In this document: piece after piece, positions 39,801 to 49,807 of the stretch | Layout: every line of letters begins with the position of its first letter | Position numbering within the stretch: the stretch's first letter is position 1 | NCBI GenBank assembly: GCA_963849605.1 | Contig: CAWKHX010000015.1 | Coordinates: 558,001 to 622,000, forward strand | Direction: 5' to 3' | Length of the DNA: 64,000 bases | DNA from: DASPHG01 sp963849605 | GTDB lineage: Bacteria > Actinomycetota > Thermoleophilia > Solirubrobacterales > Thermoleophilaceae | Translations under genes and position numbers: made by a program | The notes under the pieces: model-generated | What the model saw: only the letters and a program-made list of their open reading frames with translations | The model's database searches: none | What the model was told of the DNA's origin: nothing

Positions 39801-41019
39801 GCTCGGAACGCCGACCGCACGGCGCGTCTGCTCGGCCGGCCTGACAAACGATCCATTCGACACCGGCGCCGCCGCGGACATCGCCGTCACCGGTCTCGGG
39901 GCCGTGGTCGCCACCGCGCGCGGACTTCAGGTCGAGTCGCAGCAGGGCTTCCAGGCGGCGGTCGGAGACCCGCGCGAGTATGTACATCTTGCCCTCGGCC
40001 CGAGCGGGCGTGGCTGGGCGACCGGCGTGGACGGCGCGCTGTCCGTCGTCCGGCGGACCGACGAAGGCGACACGAGCGACGTCGACACGCTGCCGCTGAC
40101 ACGCGGCGGCGGGCTCTCGTCGATCGCGCAGTCACCGAGCGGCGACAGGCTGATAGCCGTCGGGAGCGGTGAGGCGGCGATCCGCGAGGACGGGAGCTGG
40201 ACCCCACTCACCGCGGCACCCGTGGGGCTGGTCGCGGCCGGGTTCACGGGCGACGAGGTGTGGGCGACGACCGAGACGGGGACGCTGCTTCGCCTCGACG
40301 GCGGCCGCTGGGCCGCCTCCAACAGCGGACTGACCGGCGACAACGGGTCGCTCACGACGCTCGCGCACGCGCTCGGCGGAGACCTGATCTCGCGCGGCGT
40401 GAGCGGCGGCGCCGGTGAGCCGGCCTCCTTCGCGTTCTCCAACGCCGGCATGGGCGTGGCGGGTACCGACTCGGGACAGGTCCTCCGCTACGGCGGCCAG
40501 GGCTGGCGGCTCGAGGACACCCCCGCGGCCGTGCCGATCGCCGCCGTCGCGGCCGGTGACGACGTGACCGTTGCCGCGGGCGCGCAGGGCGTGCTCGTCG
40601 AGGACGCCGGCGACGGGTGGACGGCGCCCGACGAGCCGCGCGACCTGGCGGCCGGCCGGGCTTTCACCGCCGCCGACGCGCTCGACGATGGCACGGTCGT
40701 GGCCGTGGCAGGCGGCAAGGTGCTCGAGCGCCCGGGCGACGGCGCCTGGGCCCTGTCGGAACTCGGCCCGCTCGGCGTCCCGGCGCGGCGGGTCGCCGGA
40801 TACCGCTCCGGGGACGAGCTGCGCGTCGTCGCGCTCGTTGGCGACGAAGGGCAGCTCGGGCTGCTTGACGGCGGAGCCGACGGCTGGCGCGTGCTCGACC
40901 TGCCGGCGGGCATGCAGATCGTGGACTTCGCGCTCGACGAGGGCTCACAGCGCGTCTCGTTGATCGGCTACCGCGACGCCGAGCCGATCGCGCTCGAGAT
41001 GGAGCTGGACGCACGATGA
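36889..41019 (+). CDS. Giant secreted lytic transglycosylase / M15-like / beta-propeller protein
   Basis: 1376 residues, GTG start. Signal helix (LTLLVLAALALALATTIATA). Residues about 170-290 are a soluble lytic transglycosylase domain with catalytic Glu in NQIETDFG (E199), GALGWMQFMPGTW and FAYNHADWYVD. Residues about 395-470 look like a LytM/M23 domain without its metal histidines. Residues about 540-640 are M15-like: SAHSFGAAVDIAAF and GDHDDHLHVGYS. The last 600 residues are beta-propeller blades (GYAVGDDGAVVEL; GWATGVDGALSVV). Likely remodels cell wall at the surface; overlaps the next gene by ATGA. Under promoter site A. Confidence 0.82.
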   Translation: MRSSKNKTRAATRAAGRRRLTLLVLAALALALATTIATASAQQEIELQVDECSDDAADCKSSQTIQVEPAPAPAPPAQETHEYDLQSGEGTVTSDGEVDKETLDVDLSAGPEDGDGHDHADHGGAEAKDGPLPGSNDVGMAPVTTTGGSGFAGFGADFLSGDEALSRFAVPPFLIPIYIAAGQAYDVPWNVLASINQIETDFGRIGQQVSYAGALGWMQFMPGTWRAYGVDASGDGIADPFNPVDAIYAAARYLSANGASDDLRRAIFAYNHADWYVDRVLQTASVYGSLPGGLVAETGSLAFGRFPLKGRVSYADDFRRAQVEGDKPKGLWIDGRPNARAVATQNVKVVEIQLDRTLAEPFRDGAALAERGVQAQRQVEAPRNRRTDMPKGYGIAPVPGVGVVVEDKLGNRYAYSGLERIETGIKPGVRLRGGDTLGRVGSDDSRMLFGARAAGGAPVDPRPLVDGYRLQEAADFYHAIAPLADNPFVLAEDEALAGVSGSARELASRVLNASGIYIYPGGQEDIRNGVVDKRVLGALLYLRRNGLELTITSLRSGHSFYTSGGGVSAHSFGAAVDIAAFNGQSVLGHQGPGSLTEQAIKLLMRLQGSAQPAQLISLMNLGGPSFAMGDHDDHLHVGYSFQPSLGSGRSGDVLGQVDFDGGASLLDSGPVDRSLEQKLSGKLGAIENPSVSRDQGAGALHVEAEAPFDQTQAAGRGGSGPLALHPAAAGSRLADVDVPAEGEAWGIGTVDGTGQPDWAAEQTVVTRFAHGVWEVVGAPVDARGRVVNPDLRALAVLPGGSGYAVGDDGAVVELRGERAPRLLESATEGRLHAVDADGDGRSVRGFAVGAEGAVVRLTGARTAAERAGSSDLRGVLVDGDGALAAGGTGSGALMRRDADGWTPAGVDFGLPEGMRARLTALDRSGGELWVAGSVADSTGTAAAELPFAATRVGDGWRTYCAGRPALAAIAELGTPTARRVCSAGLTNDPFDTGAAADIAVTGLGAVVATARGLQVESQQGFQAAVGDPREYVHLALGPSGRGWATGVDGALSVVRRTDEGDTSDVDTLPLTRGGGLSSIAQSPSGDRLIAVGSGEAAIREDGSWTPLTAAPVGLVAAGFTGDEVWATTETGTLLRLDGGRWAASNSGLTGDNGSLTTLAHALGGDLISRGVSGGAGEPASFAFSNAGMGVAGTDSGQVLRYGGQGWRLEDTPAAVPIAAVAAGDDVTVAAGAQGVLVEDAGDGWTAPDEPRDLAAGRAFTAADALDDGTVVAVAGGKVLERPGDGAWALSELGPLGVPARRVAGYRSGDELRVVALVGDEGQLGLLDGGADGWRVLDLPAGMQIVDFALDEGSQRVSLIGYRDAEPIALEMELDAR

Positions 41020-42635
41020 CTTCGCAACGACGCCACCGCAGGGAACCATGCCTACGCTCTCCTCGCGGGGCGATCGTCGCGGCCGTCGGCGCCGTGGCAT
41101 TAGCCACGGCGCCGGCCGCGGCCGCGGAACCAGAGTTCCTCAAGCCGCTGGGCTGGTACCCGGAGGACGCGGCGCTGCGCAGCGGGGTGCCCGCGAGCGT
41201 CGAGTTCAAGGACGTCGCGGCCGCCGATCTCGCCACAGTTGCCGTGGGGGTCGACACCGCCACGGGCGAGGCGGTGATCTACAGCCGTGGTTCGGCCGGG
41301 TGGGAGCGCGCTCCCGTCGACGTGCCGCTGGCCGCGGGCGAGCTCGACGACGTTGCGCTCGACGACGTCGGCGGGATTGGCTGGGCGGTCGGGCACAGCG
41401 CGGGCGGTCAGCCGGTCGTGCTCGAACTCGCGCCCGGTGTGTGGAAGGACCGCTCGGCGGTGGCGGCGCTTCCAGCGACGCCGACGGCGGTTGCGATGAG
41501 CGGCGACGGAGCGATCATCGGCGACAGCGGCGGGAGCCTCCACTGGGTTCAAGCCGGCGGCGCGAAGACCGACACCAAGTCGCTAACCGGGGCAGGCGCG
41601 ATCAACGGCATCGCACGGTTCTCGAGCGGCCCCGGGCTTGCGGTGGCGGACTACAAGTATCTGGCCGGCGAGCAGGCGGACAACGGCGTCCGCATCTACG
41701 ACCTCCGCGACCCGCCGCTGCTCGACGCCGACGAGCAGGCCGACCAGCCTGATGTCGACATGACCGGCCTGGCCGCGGCCGCGTCCAACCACGCAGTTGC
41801 GATCGACTCGAGGAACATCACGTGGCGCCTTACGCGCTCGCTCGGGCAGAACGACTGGATCCAGGAGTCCCAGGTTTCGGGGAACCTCGCTGCCGTGGCC
41901 TCGGTCGACGGCGGCCCGTCCCCGTGGGACGGGACCGGGTGGGCGACTGAGTTCCTCGCCGGCGAGACAGGGGCCGGCGGGGCGATCTGGCAACGCTTGC
42001 GTTGGACGAAGGACGCGGCCGCTTGGAACAGCGACCCGCTGCCCGCCGGGACGCCGGGCCTGACCGGGATAGCCGCGCAGGCATGGGACGACGCCTGGGC
42101 GGTCGGCACCGGCGGGACGATCCTGCACTACTGGCGTCCGCCCGACCCGGACGCGGAGGCGGCCTGGCGCGCACAGCAGCAACAGCAGCAGCCGCCGCCG
42201 CAGCAGCAGCCGCAGCAGGGGACGCAGAGCCCGACCGCCGGGGAGACCCAGGAGCCGCAGACGACCACCATCAGCCTGAAGCAGTGGGACCCGTCGGACT
42301 CGCAGACGCTTGACCCAGGCGAAGAGCGCGTCATCACGAACGGCTTCGAGGTCACCGACGGCGACAGCACCGTGCCCAAACGGCGGCGGCTCGTCAAGAA
42401 CGTGAAGGCCATCTTCCGCCGCGAGCTCAGCGGACGCCGGAAGCTCATCGTCCTGTTCCGGCTCACGCGGCGCGCGAACGTGCGCGTCAGCGCGAAGCGC
42501 GGTCGCAGGGTGATCGCGCGGACGCCCCTGCAGAAGATGCGGCGCGGCCGCCGCAAGGTGGTGCTGCCCATTCGCGGCAAGACGCCACCCAGCAGCTTGA
42601 AGATCGTCGCCCGGCCCATTCGGAAGGCGACATGA
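41016..42635 (+). CDS. Secreted beta-propeller protein with Gln-rich linker and basic tail
   Basis: 539 residues, ATG overlapping the previous stop. Signal peptide (AIVAAVGAVALATAPAAAAE), then about six propeller-like blades with GIGWAVGHSAGG and DDAWAVGTGGTILHYW, then a Gln/Pro tract (residues about 388-405) and a strongly basic, probably Ig-like tail (RRKLIVLFRLTRRANVRVSA) seen in several proteins of this region. No enzyme motif. Partner of the transglycosylase gene before it and FtsH after it. Confidence 0.75.
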   Translation: MTSQRRHRREPCLRSPRGAIVAAVGAVALATAPAAAAEPEFLKPLGWYPEDAALRSGVPASVEFKDVAAADLATVAVGVDTATGEAVIYSRGSAGWERAPVDVPLAAGELDDVALDDVGGIGWAVGHSAGGQPVVLELAPGVWKDRSAVAALPATPTAVAMSGDGAIIGDSGGSLHWVQAGGAKTDTKSLTGAGAINGIARFSSGPGLAVADYKYLAGEQADNGVRIYDLRDPPLLDADEQADQPDVDMTGLAAAASNHAVAIDSRNITWRLTRSLGQNDWIQESQVSGNLAAVASVDGGPSPWDGTGWATEFLAGETGAGGAIWQRLRWTKDAAAWNSDPLPAGTPGLTGIAAQAWDDAWAVGTGGTILHYWRPPDPDAEAAWRAQQQQQQPPPQQQPQQGTQSPTAGETQEPQTTTISLKQWDPSDSQTLDPGEERVITNGFEVTDGDSTVPKRRRLVKNVKAIFRRELSGRRKLIVLFRLTRRANVRVSAKRGRRVIARTPLQKMRRGRRKVVLPIRGKTPPSSLKIVARPIRKAT

Positions 42636-42666
42636 ACATCAATCGGACTCGATCCGGGAGGAAACA

Positions 42667-44628
<1,962 letters not shown>

Positions 44629-44636
44629 AGAAAGGC

Positions 44637-44665
44637 GTCACGTTTCGGTCGGGCCGAGGGTTCTC
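44637..44665 (+). promoter_or_regulatory. Shared GTCAC-N18-GTTCTC promoter, site B
   Basis: GTCAC (44637-44641), 18 bp, GTTCTC (44660-44665). It begins only 9 bp after the FtsH stop and drives the 44701 secreted-protein gene, start 36 bp downstream. One mismatch in the last base of the -10 core. Confidence 0.65.
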
Positions 44666-44700
44666 TGAGCGTCTGGTCTGACGAAACCTAGGGGTTGATC

Positions 44701-45198
44701 ATGCGACTCATGCTGAGACTGCTTCTCGTGATGGTTGTTGTTGTGGCACTTGAACCAGCCACTTCTGCCGTTGCAGCGAAGACCTCGATCACGGCAACGA
44801 CGAACAGCGGCCGCCAATGCCTCGTCTACACCCAGGGTTACATCGAGGGCGAGTACTTCAAGACCAACGGGGTCATGTCGTGCACCGCGCAGCCCACGTA
44901 TGGAATGACCATGGAGCGCTTGTCGGTGATTCTCACGACAAGCGGGGTCTTCCTCCCAGGCTCCGAGTATGGCTCTGGACAAGCATATTGCCAATGGGTC
45001 AACTACTGCGAAGCGTCGAAGCTCCTCGGCGGGACCGTTCCTGGGATGACCTACGGCGTGTGGGGCGAGTTCACGCTCGATCCCCCCGACACTCCCGTAC
45101 CCGAGAGGTGGGCCAGTTGGCCGAGCCAGTGTCGTCGCGCAGCGGCTGAGCGGCTGGTGTGCAACCTCAGCGTTTCCGCGACGCGCCCGCTGACCTGA
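44701..45198 (+). CDS. Small secreted protein with several cysteines
   Basis: 165 residues, ATG 44701. N-terminal signal helix (MLRLLLVMVVVVALEPATSA), then a Gly/Thr-rich domain with cysteines in RQCLVYTQGY, VMSCTAQPTYG, AYCQWVNYCE, SQCRRAAAERLVCN, suited to disulfides made by the DsbA-like protein. No known family recognised. Base composition is less GC-rich than its neighbours, a hint of different origin. Sits under its own shared promoter (site B). Confidence 0.65.
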   Translation: MRLMLRLLLVMVVVVALEPATSAVAAKTSITATTNSGRQCLVYTQGYIEGEYFKTNGVMSCTAQPTYGMTMERLSVILTTSGVFLPGSEYGSGQAYCQWVNYCEASKLLGGTVPGMTYGVWGEFTLDPPDTPVPERWASWPSQCRRAAAERLVCNLSVSATRPLT

Positions 45199-45204
45199 CT
45201 TGTT

Positions 45205-45233
45205 GTCACAAAAGCCTCGCGCAATCGGTTTTT
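45205..45233 (+). promoter_or_regulatory. Shared GTCAC-N18-GTTTTT promoter, site C
   Basis: GTCAC (45205-45209), 18 bp, GTTTTT (45228-45233). The ATG of the next gene follows 8 bp later, so the mRNA would be leaderless or nearly so. Confidence 0.65.
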
Positions 45234-45240
45234 CAAGTAG

Positions 45241-47649
45241 ATGAGATCTCGCAAGGTCGCACTTCTCGTCTCGCTCGCGCTCCTGCTCGCCGCCTCAATG
45301 GCGGCGCAGCTCCCGTCCGCCGGCGCGCAGTCGGGCGATCAGACAAACGTGATCGTGATCGAAGTAGACGGGCTCGAGCCGAAGGACGTGACGCCGCAGA
45401 CGACCCCGTTCATTTGGGAGCTCGCGCATCCGAATACGGGGCAGCTGATCGAGGACACCCGCAACGGCTGGACGTGGCAGGCGCCGCGGTCCGTGATGAC
45501 CGCCGGCACGGCGGCGAACTCCGTCGCGCTCCTCACCGGCGGCTACCCGGAGCAAATCGGTGTGCCATCCGATGAGTTCTTCGATCCGAGCGAAGACACC
45601 ATGTACCGGCTCGAGTACCAGCCGGGGGAGGATCCGCTCGCCGACGGCGCGTTCCAGATTCACCACGACAACGCGCTGGAGGGCACCACGCTGCTCAACC
45701 TGGTTCAGAACGACGAGGAGCACGACCGCGACGCCGCGGCGTTCGTCGGCAATCCGGCGCTATCAGGCATCGTCGACGATCCGGGCATTCCCGCCGCGCT
45801 CAAGTGGTGGCCCACGACCGACGATGGCCAGAGCCCGCCAAGCCCGGCGTACTGCGACGTACCGCGCCGGCCGGCCCCAACCCCGCCGCCGTGCTCTGCA
45901 ACCGACCTAGTCACGCTCGACCACGCCGCGAACCAGCTCGCGTCGGCTGGAGGGAAGGTCGGCTTGACGTACATCCACCTCGCCGAGCTCGGCGTGATCA
46001 AGCGCCGTGACGGCGACTTCTCGACGCAGACGGGCGCGCCGCCCGCCGAGAACAGCCCCGAGGCCGTCCAGTCGGTGCCGCACCAGCTCGCCCAGACCGA
46101 CGCCGCGATCGCGCAGTTCATCGTGCGCTACAAGGACGAGGTCCGGTCAAAGGCCACCGCAGACAAGTGGCCGAACACTTTCGTATTCGTCGTCGGCAAC
46201 CACGGCTACGAGACGTCATCACCCGACAAGCGGCTGCCGGCGCCGGGCGGCCAGGTAGGCAGCTCCGACCTCGAGAGCTGGGTCGAGCGGGACGGGCTGT
46301 TCAAGTACTCGGCCCACGGCTCGATCGCAACGATCCAGGCGGAAGCGGACGACCCGGCCGCGCGCCGACAGGCGATCGCCGGGATCGTTGACGACCTGAA
46401 GCCCGATGGCAGCGTCGACCAGACCTGCAAGACCAGCACGACGTCGCTTGGCCAGGCGTGCATAGAAGAGCTGCTCTACGTGCGTAAGGACGACGCGCCG
46501 GCCACGCTCCCAGCCAAGACAGGCCTGCTGTCCGAGGTCCACCCGAACTGGCACCTCGACCACCTGAACCTCGACGACGCCGGCAACCGCACCCAGCCGA
46601 GCCGGCGCAGCGGCGACCTGCTGATCGTGACGAAGCCCGGCTGGGGCGCCGGTGCGGTGGCTTCTGTCACGACCGACGGTGAGCCCGACGCCGAGGCCCC
46701 CGATCCCTACATCGGCGTTCCCGGCGGCCCCCGCAACCGCGCCACCGTGGCGATCGTGAACGGGCCGAGCGGCGACCTGGGGGCCCGCCAGGTCCAGCCG
46801 CGCCGCTACCCCGTGACGAAGTCCACCGTAAATTGCGAGCAGCCGCCCGCCGACCCCACCGCGAAGTACGGCTCCCTCGCCGACGCGAACGCGCACCCCG
46901 AGGACGACACTGGCGCCGTGGGCAACGAGTGCCAGCCCGAGAACCTTGACTTCGCGCCGACGATCGGAGCATTGCTCCAGGTCGGCATCGAGAGCGACCA
47001 GCTCGGCGGCCGTTTCCTCCAGGAGGCGTTCCGCCGCCCGCTGGCGTTCCCCGGCATCGAGGAGCTCGTCGAGCCTCCGCCCCAGGAGCAGGACCCGCCG
47101 AAGGTGGTCGTCCTGCCGCCTCCGCCTCCGCCGCTCGCTCCGAAGCCACCCAGCAATTGGCGCTACAGCGGCCTGCTCAGGAACGTGCTCTCGGCGGTCG
47201 GCGACCGGCGCGGACGCATCTACCCGTATGTCCGGCGGGGGGCCAAGCTCGACTACCTGATCCTGCGGGCCGACTTCGGCAAGCCGCTGGCCGCCGTCAA
47301 GCTGACCTTCTACAGGCGAGTCCAGGCGAGCACGAGCGCGCAACGGCGCACGACTGTGAAGACGCTGGCCACGTTCAAGCCCTTCACCGTCCGGCGGGCG
47401 CGCAGGGCTAAGCTCAAGCTGAAGGTCCCGGAGATCTTCGAGCCCACGCATGTCGGTGTGGTCGTCAGGCGCGCGCGCCGGCTCACCCGCGAAGAGCAGA
47501 TACGCGCGGCGGCCAAGCGCGAGGAGGGCGAGGACGTGCCGGACTTCAAGGCCTATGGCACCAGGGCGGGAGGCATCTATCGGATCAGGAAGGCGCGCCG
47601 CCTCCACACGCGCGCCACGGACGTGCGCAAGCCGCGAAGCCGCCGCTAG
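45241..47649 (+). CDS. Secreted alkaline-phosphatase-superfamily protein (NPP-like), probably altered active site
   Basis: 802 residues with signal peptide (VALLVSLALLLAASMAAQLP). Residues 36-330 resemble type I phosphodiesterases: NVIVIEVDGLE (metal Asp), TAGTAANSVALLTGGYPEQI (nucleophile loop) and VVGNHGYETSS. The usual SDHGM reads GNHGY (319-323) and the NH of the loop reads NS, so catalysis may be lost or changed. A Pro-rich linker (about 620-640, PPPPPPLAPKPP) leads to a basic tail domain like that of the 41016 protein. Under site C; leaderless start is likely. Confidence 0.75.
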   Translation: MRSRKVALLVSLALLLAASMAAQLPSAGAQSGDQTNVIVIEVDGLEPKDVTPQTTPFIWELAHPNTGQLIEDTRNGWTWQAPRSVMTAGTAANSVALLTGGYPEQIGVPSDEFFDPSEDTMYRLEYQPGEDPLADGAFQIHHDNALEGTTLLNLVQNDEEHDRDAAAFVGNPALSGIVDDPGIPAALKWWPTTDDGQSPPSPAYCDVPRRPAPTPPPCSATDLVTLDHAANQLASAGGKVGLTYIHLAELGVIKRRDGDFSTQTGAPPAENSPEAVQSVPHQLAQTDAAIAQFIVRYKDEVRSKATADKWPNTFVFVVGNHGYETSSPDKRLPAPGGQVGSSDLESWVERDGLFKYSAHGSIATIQAEADDPAARRQAIAGIVDDLKPDGSVDQTCKTSTTSLGQACIEELLYVRKDDAPATLPAKTGLLSEVHPNWHLDHLNLDDAGNRTQPSRRSGDLLIVTKPGWGAGAVASVTTDGEPDAEAPDPYIGVPGGPRNRATVAIVNGPSGDLGARQVQPRRYPVTKSTVNCEQPPADPTAKYGSLADANAHPEDDTGAVGNECQPENLDFAPTIGALLQVGIESDQLGGRFLQEAFRRPLAFPGIEELVEPPPQEQDPPKVVVLPPPPPPLAPKPPSNWRYSGLLRNVLSAVGDRRGRIYPYVRRGAKLDYLILRADFGKPLAAVKLTFYRRVQASTSAQRRTTVKTLATFKPFTVRRARRAKLKLKVPEIFEPTHVGVVVRRARRLTREEQIRAAAKREEGEDVPDFKAYGTRAGGIYRIRKARRLHTRATDVRKPRSRR

Positions 47650-47650
47650 C

Positions 47651-48070
47651 GTGCGCAGACGTGTGGTGGCGGTGGTGGCGCTTGCGGCGCTGGCGGGCTG
47701 CGGCGACGAGCTGGAGAAGTTCCGGGACGATCTGCGCCCGCTCGAGCAGCGCGCCGAGGGGCAGCGCGCCGTGATTTCGGGACTGCTGCGGTCGCTGCAA
47801 CTGGGGAGCCGGGCTGACGCCCAAGGGGTCCGCGAACAGGCCAAGGACCTTTCCGCCACCTACGACCAGATCGCCGCGATCGAGCCGCCCGACGACTACG
47901 CAGAGCCCTTCGCCGACTACCTGGGCGCGAACCGCGCATCGGTCCGCGATCTGCACGGGTTCGCGGAGGAGCTCGAGCACGGCGACCTGCGCGGAGTGCG
48001 CCTAGCCAGCAGGCGGGTTCTCGCCGATCTGAGCCGCGCGCACAGTGCCAGCTTGCAGTGGCTCGAATAA
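47651..48070 (+). CDS. Small helical lipoprotein
   Basis: 139 residues from GTG 47651, 1 bp after the phosphodiesterase-like gene's stop. Lipoprotein signal with lipobox (VVALAALAGC, Cys at 18), then about 110 residues of long amphipathic helices rich in Leu, Arg, Glu (LRPLEQRAEGQRAVISGLLR). Probably anchored outside the membrane. Function unknown; coupled to the phosphodiesterase-like gene. Confidence 0.65.
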   Translation: MRRRVVAVVALAALAGCGDELEKFRDDLRPLEQRAEGQRAVISGLLRSLQLGSRADAQGVREQAKDLSATYDQIAAIEPPDDYAEPFADYLGANRASVRDLHGFAEELEHGDLRGVRLASRRVLADLSRAHSASLQWLE

Positions 48071-48073
48071 CCC

Positions 48074-48102
48074 GTCACGATTACGGGCTGCAGGGGGTTC
48101 TT
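48074..48102 (+). promoter_or_regulatory. Shared GTCAC-N18-GTTCTT promoter, site D
   Basis: GTCAC (48074-48078), 18 bp, GTTCTT (48097-48102); context CCCGTCAC and GGGTTCTTT, almost as site A. It drives the Trp-Pro protein (ATG 39 bp on) and then the sigma-like gene at 48554, so the sigma gene is inside its own kind of regulon. Confidence 0.7.
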
Positions 48103-48140
48103 TCGAATGTGGATGGTCTCCGATCACCGGGAGGTGCGCC

Positions 48141-48503
48141 ATGAGCGCAGATAACTACAGCTCCGGCTGGGACATGGAGAGCGACGAGCTCGTCCGCCGG
48201 CTGAGCAGGCTCGAGTGGGCGCCAGTGCCCGCCGAGCTCCGCGAGCGCTGCTGGAGGGAATTCGAGGAGCGGATCGCAGAGAGCAAGAACGGAACGGGCG
48301 AGCGCGTGCAGTCGCGCCCCGCCTTCAACATCGCCGAGCGTTACGAGATGCGCCGCTTCGCGCCTGTACGCCGTATGGCGGCTACGGAGCTGTCGCGCCG
48401 CAGCCGGTCGCCGATGGGCGGCGGCCTTGCGGCCGCAGGGCGGCTCGCCGCCGCGCAGGCGGGCCGTAGACATGTTCCCCGAAGGGCGCTGTCGCTCAGC
48501 TGA
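48141..48503 (+). CDS. Small Trp-Pro (WxPxP) protein, candidate sigma partner
   Basis: 120 residues, GGGAGGTGCGCC before ATG 48141. The first part, DELVRRLSRLEWAPVPAELR (residues 15-34) and ERCWREFEERIAE, is clearly homologous to the 51198 protein (ELxRRLxR, W, PxP, ER, ER). No membrane helix and no zinc motif. Its gene precedes a sigma-like gene in one transcript, the usual place for a sigma regulator. Anti-sigma or co-activator role is inferred. Confidence 0.6.
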   Translation: MSADNYSSGWDMESDELVRRLSRLEWAPVPAELRERCWREFEERIAESKNGTGERVQSRPAFNIAERYEMRRFAPVRRMAATELSRRSRSPMGGGLAAAGRLAAAQAGRRHVPRRALSLS

Positions 48504-48553
48504 GCGGCGGTTGCTACCGAACGCTCACGTGATTGGAACGGGAGCCAAGTGAG

Positions 48554-49511
48554 ATGACGTACTGCACGATCCCCTACGGAATCGGGAGCAGGACCCTGCG
48601 GGTACTCGAGCGTTACGCGGAGGAGACCGGCGTCACGCTCGTACAGGAGCAAAGGGCAGGCGAGCGACGCGCGGGCGCCGAACGACGCGTGCGCCGGCAA
48701 ATCGGCCGCTTCCGCTCCGGCGAGCGGCGAACCATCCACAACCAAGCGGGCCGGCGGGTGGCTGATCGCCGCGCCGCGACCGTGCCGGTCACGCCGCCCC
48801 GGCCGCTGCCGCGCCGTCTACGCGGGGCCGATGTCGGGTTCGTAGCGCCACTGGAGGTATCGCCCGAGCACGTCGAGGACGTGCTGACGGCGCGCCTCGC
48901 CGTCCGCATCCAAGGCGGCGAGACGGACCTCTTCCACATGCTCTACGAGCTGTGGTTCGACCGCGTGTACACGTATGCGCGCGCAGTGCTCGAGCGGTCG
49001 ACGCTGGCCGAGTTCGCAACTCAGGAGTTGTTCGCCGACCTGCATTCGGCACTCCCCACGTACCAGATCGACTCGCGGCGATTCCGGGTGTGGCTCAGCG
49101 ACCTGATGGCGAGCCGTGTCCGAGATGCGCTGGCCGCCCTGCGCGGAGAGGACGCCGTTGCCGCGGAAGAGATCGGGGCGGGATCGGCTCCATACGCGCC
49201 GCACTCGGTGCCTTCGTGGGTCACGGACGCCGACCTCCAGGTGCTGCGTGTCGCGGCTGCCGCTGCGAGAGCGCAACGTCCTGATGCTGCGCTACCTGAT
49301 GGGTCTCAGCCAGGTCGAGGTGGGCGCCGTCGTCGGGCGCTCGGCGGACGGAATCGGCGACCTGCACGCCAACGGGCTCGCGATACTGGCCGCGCGCCAG
49401 CTCGAGATCGGCCCACCGTCGGAGGCGTCGAGCATCCGCTACGCGATGGTGCGGCGGCGCCGGGCCACGCGCGTTCTGCAGAGCCGGAAGTTGGCCTTGA
49501 CGCCGGGCTAG
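48554..49511 (+). CDS. Sigma-70-family (ECF-like) factor with RR-rich N-domain, frameshifted
   Basis: ATG 48554 after GGGAGCCAAGTGAG. Residues 1-90: YC-xxP start (MTYCTIPYGIG), then RRGERR/ERR repeats ending GRRVADRRAAT. A degenerate sigma region 2 follows (ELWFDRVYTYARAVLERSTL). Near 49255, after DADLQVLR, the sense continues one frame over as VSRLPLRERNVLMLRYLMGL and SQVEVGAVVGRSADGIGDLH, a sigma region 4, stopping at 49511. The gene is intact apart from this shift. The N-domain matches that of the 55111 sigma. Under site D with the Trp-Pro gene. Confidence 0.7.
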
Positions 49512-49526
49512 GCGGGCGCTCGCCCG

Positions 49527-49778
49527 CTAGCGGCCAGGATGGCTGGGGTTATGGATTCGTCGAGTGGAAGGAGTGCCGTGCGGGGTCCGGTAGGTCGGGG
49601 TCCCCGCGGTGCGCCGCGCGCCGCCCAGCGGTTGCGTGGTCGGCGTCGGCTTGGGCGCCGCGAGCGGCCGCATCGTCGGCGTCGGCCGGAGCGGCGCGAG
49701 GCCCGAGGCCTGCTTCGCGTTCGCCTCGTCGGGAGACGCCGCGCGGCGACGACGGAAGAGCCAGGTAAGCACGCCCAT
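49527..49778 (-). CDS. Short Pro/Thr-rich hypothetical protein
   Basis: 83 residues, start MGVLTWLFRRRRAASPDEAN followed by a low-complexity Pro/Thr/Arg tail. A short hydrophobic start and a basic anchor could place it at the membrane. It fills the 296-bp gap between two plus-strand sigma-like genes. Real coding is uncertain; nothing else coding is visible here, apart from a weak AGCAC-N18-GTACTT copy (49768-49796) of the shared promoter before 49808. Confidence 0.35.
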   Translation of the reverse strand: MGVLTWLFRRRRAASPDEANAKQASGLAPLRPTPTMRPLAAPKPTPTTQPLGGARRTAGTPTYRTPHGTPSTRRIHNPSHPGR

Positions 49779-49807
49779 GGTGGATCGATGGTACTTCTCG
49801 TGCGAGC

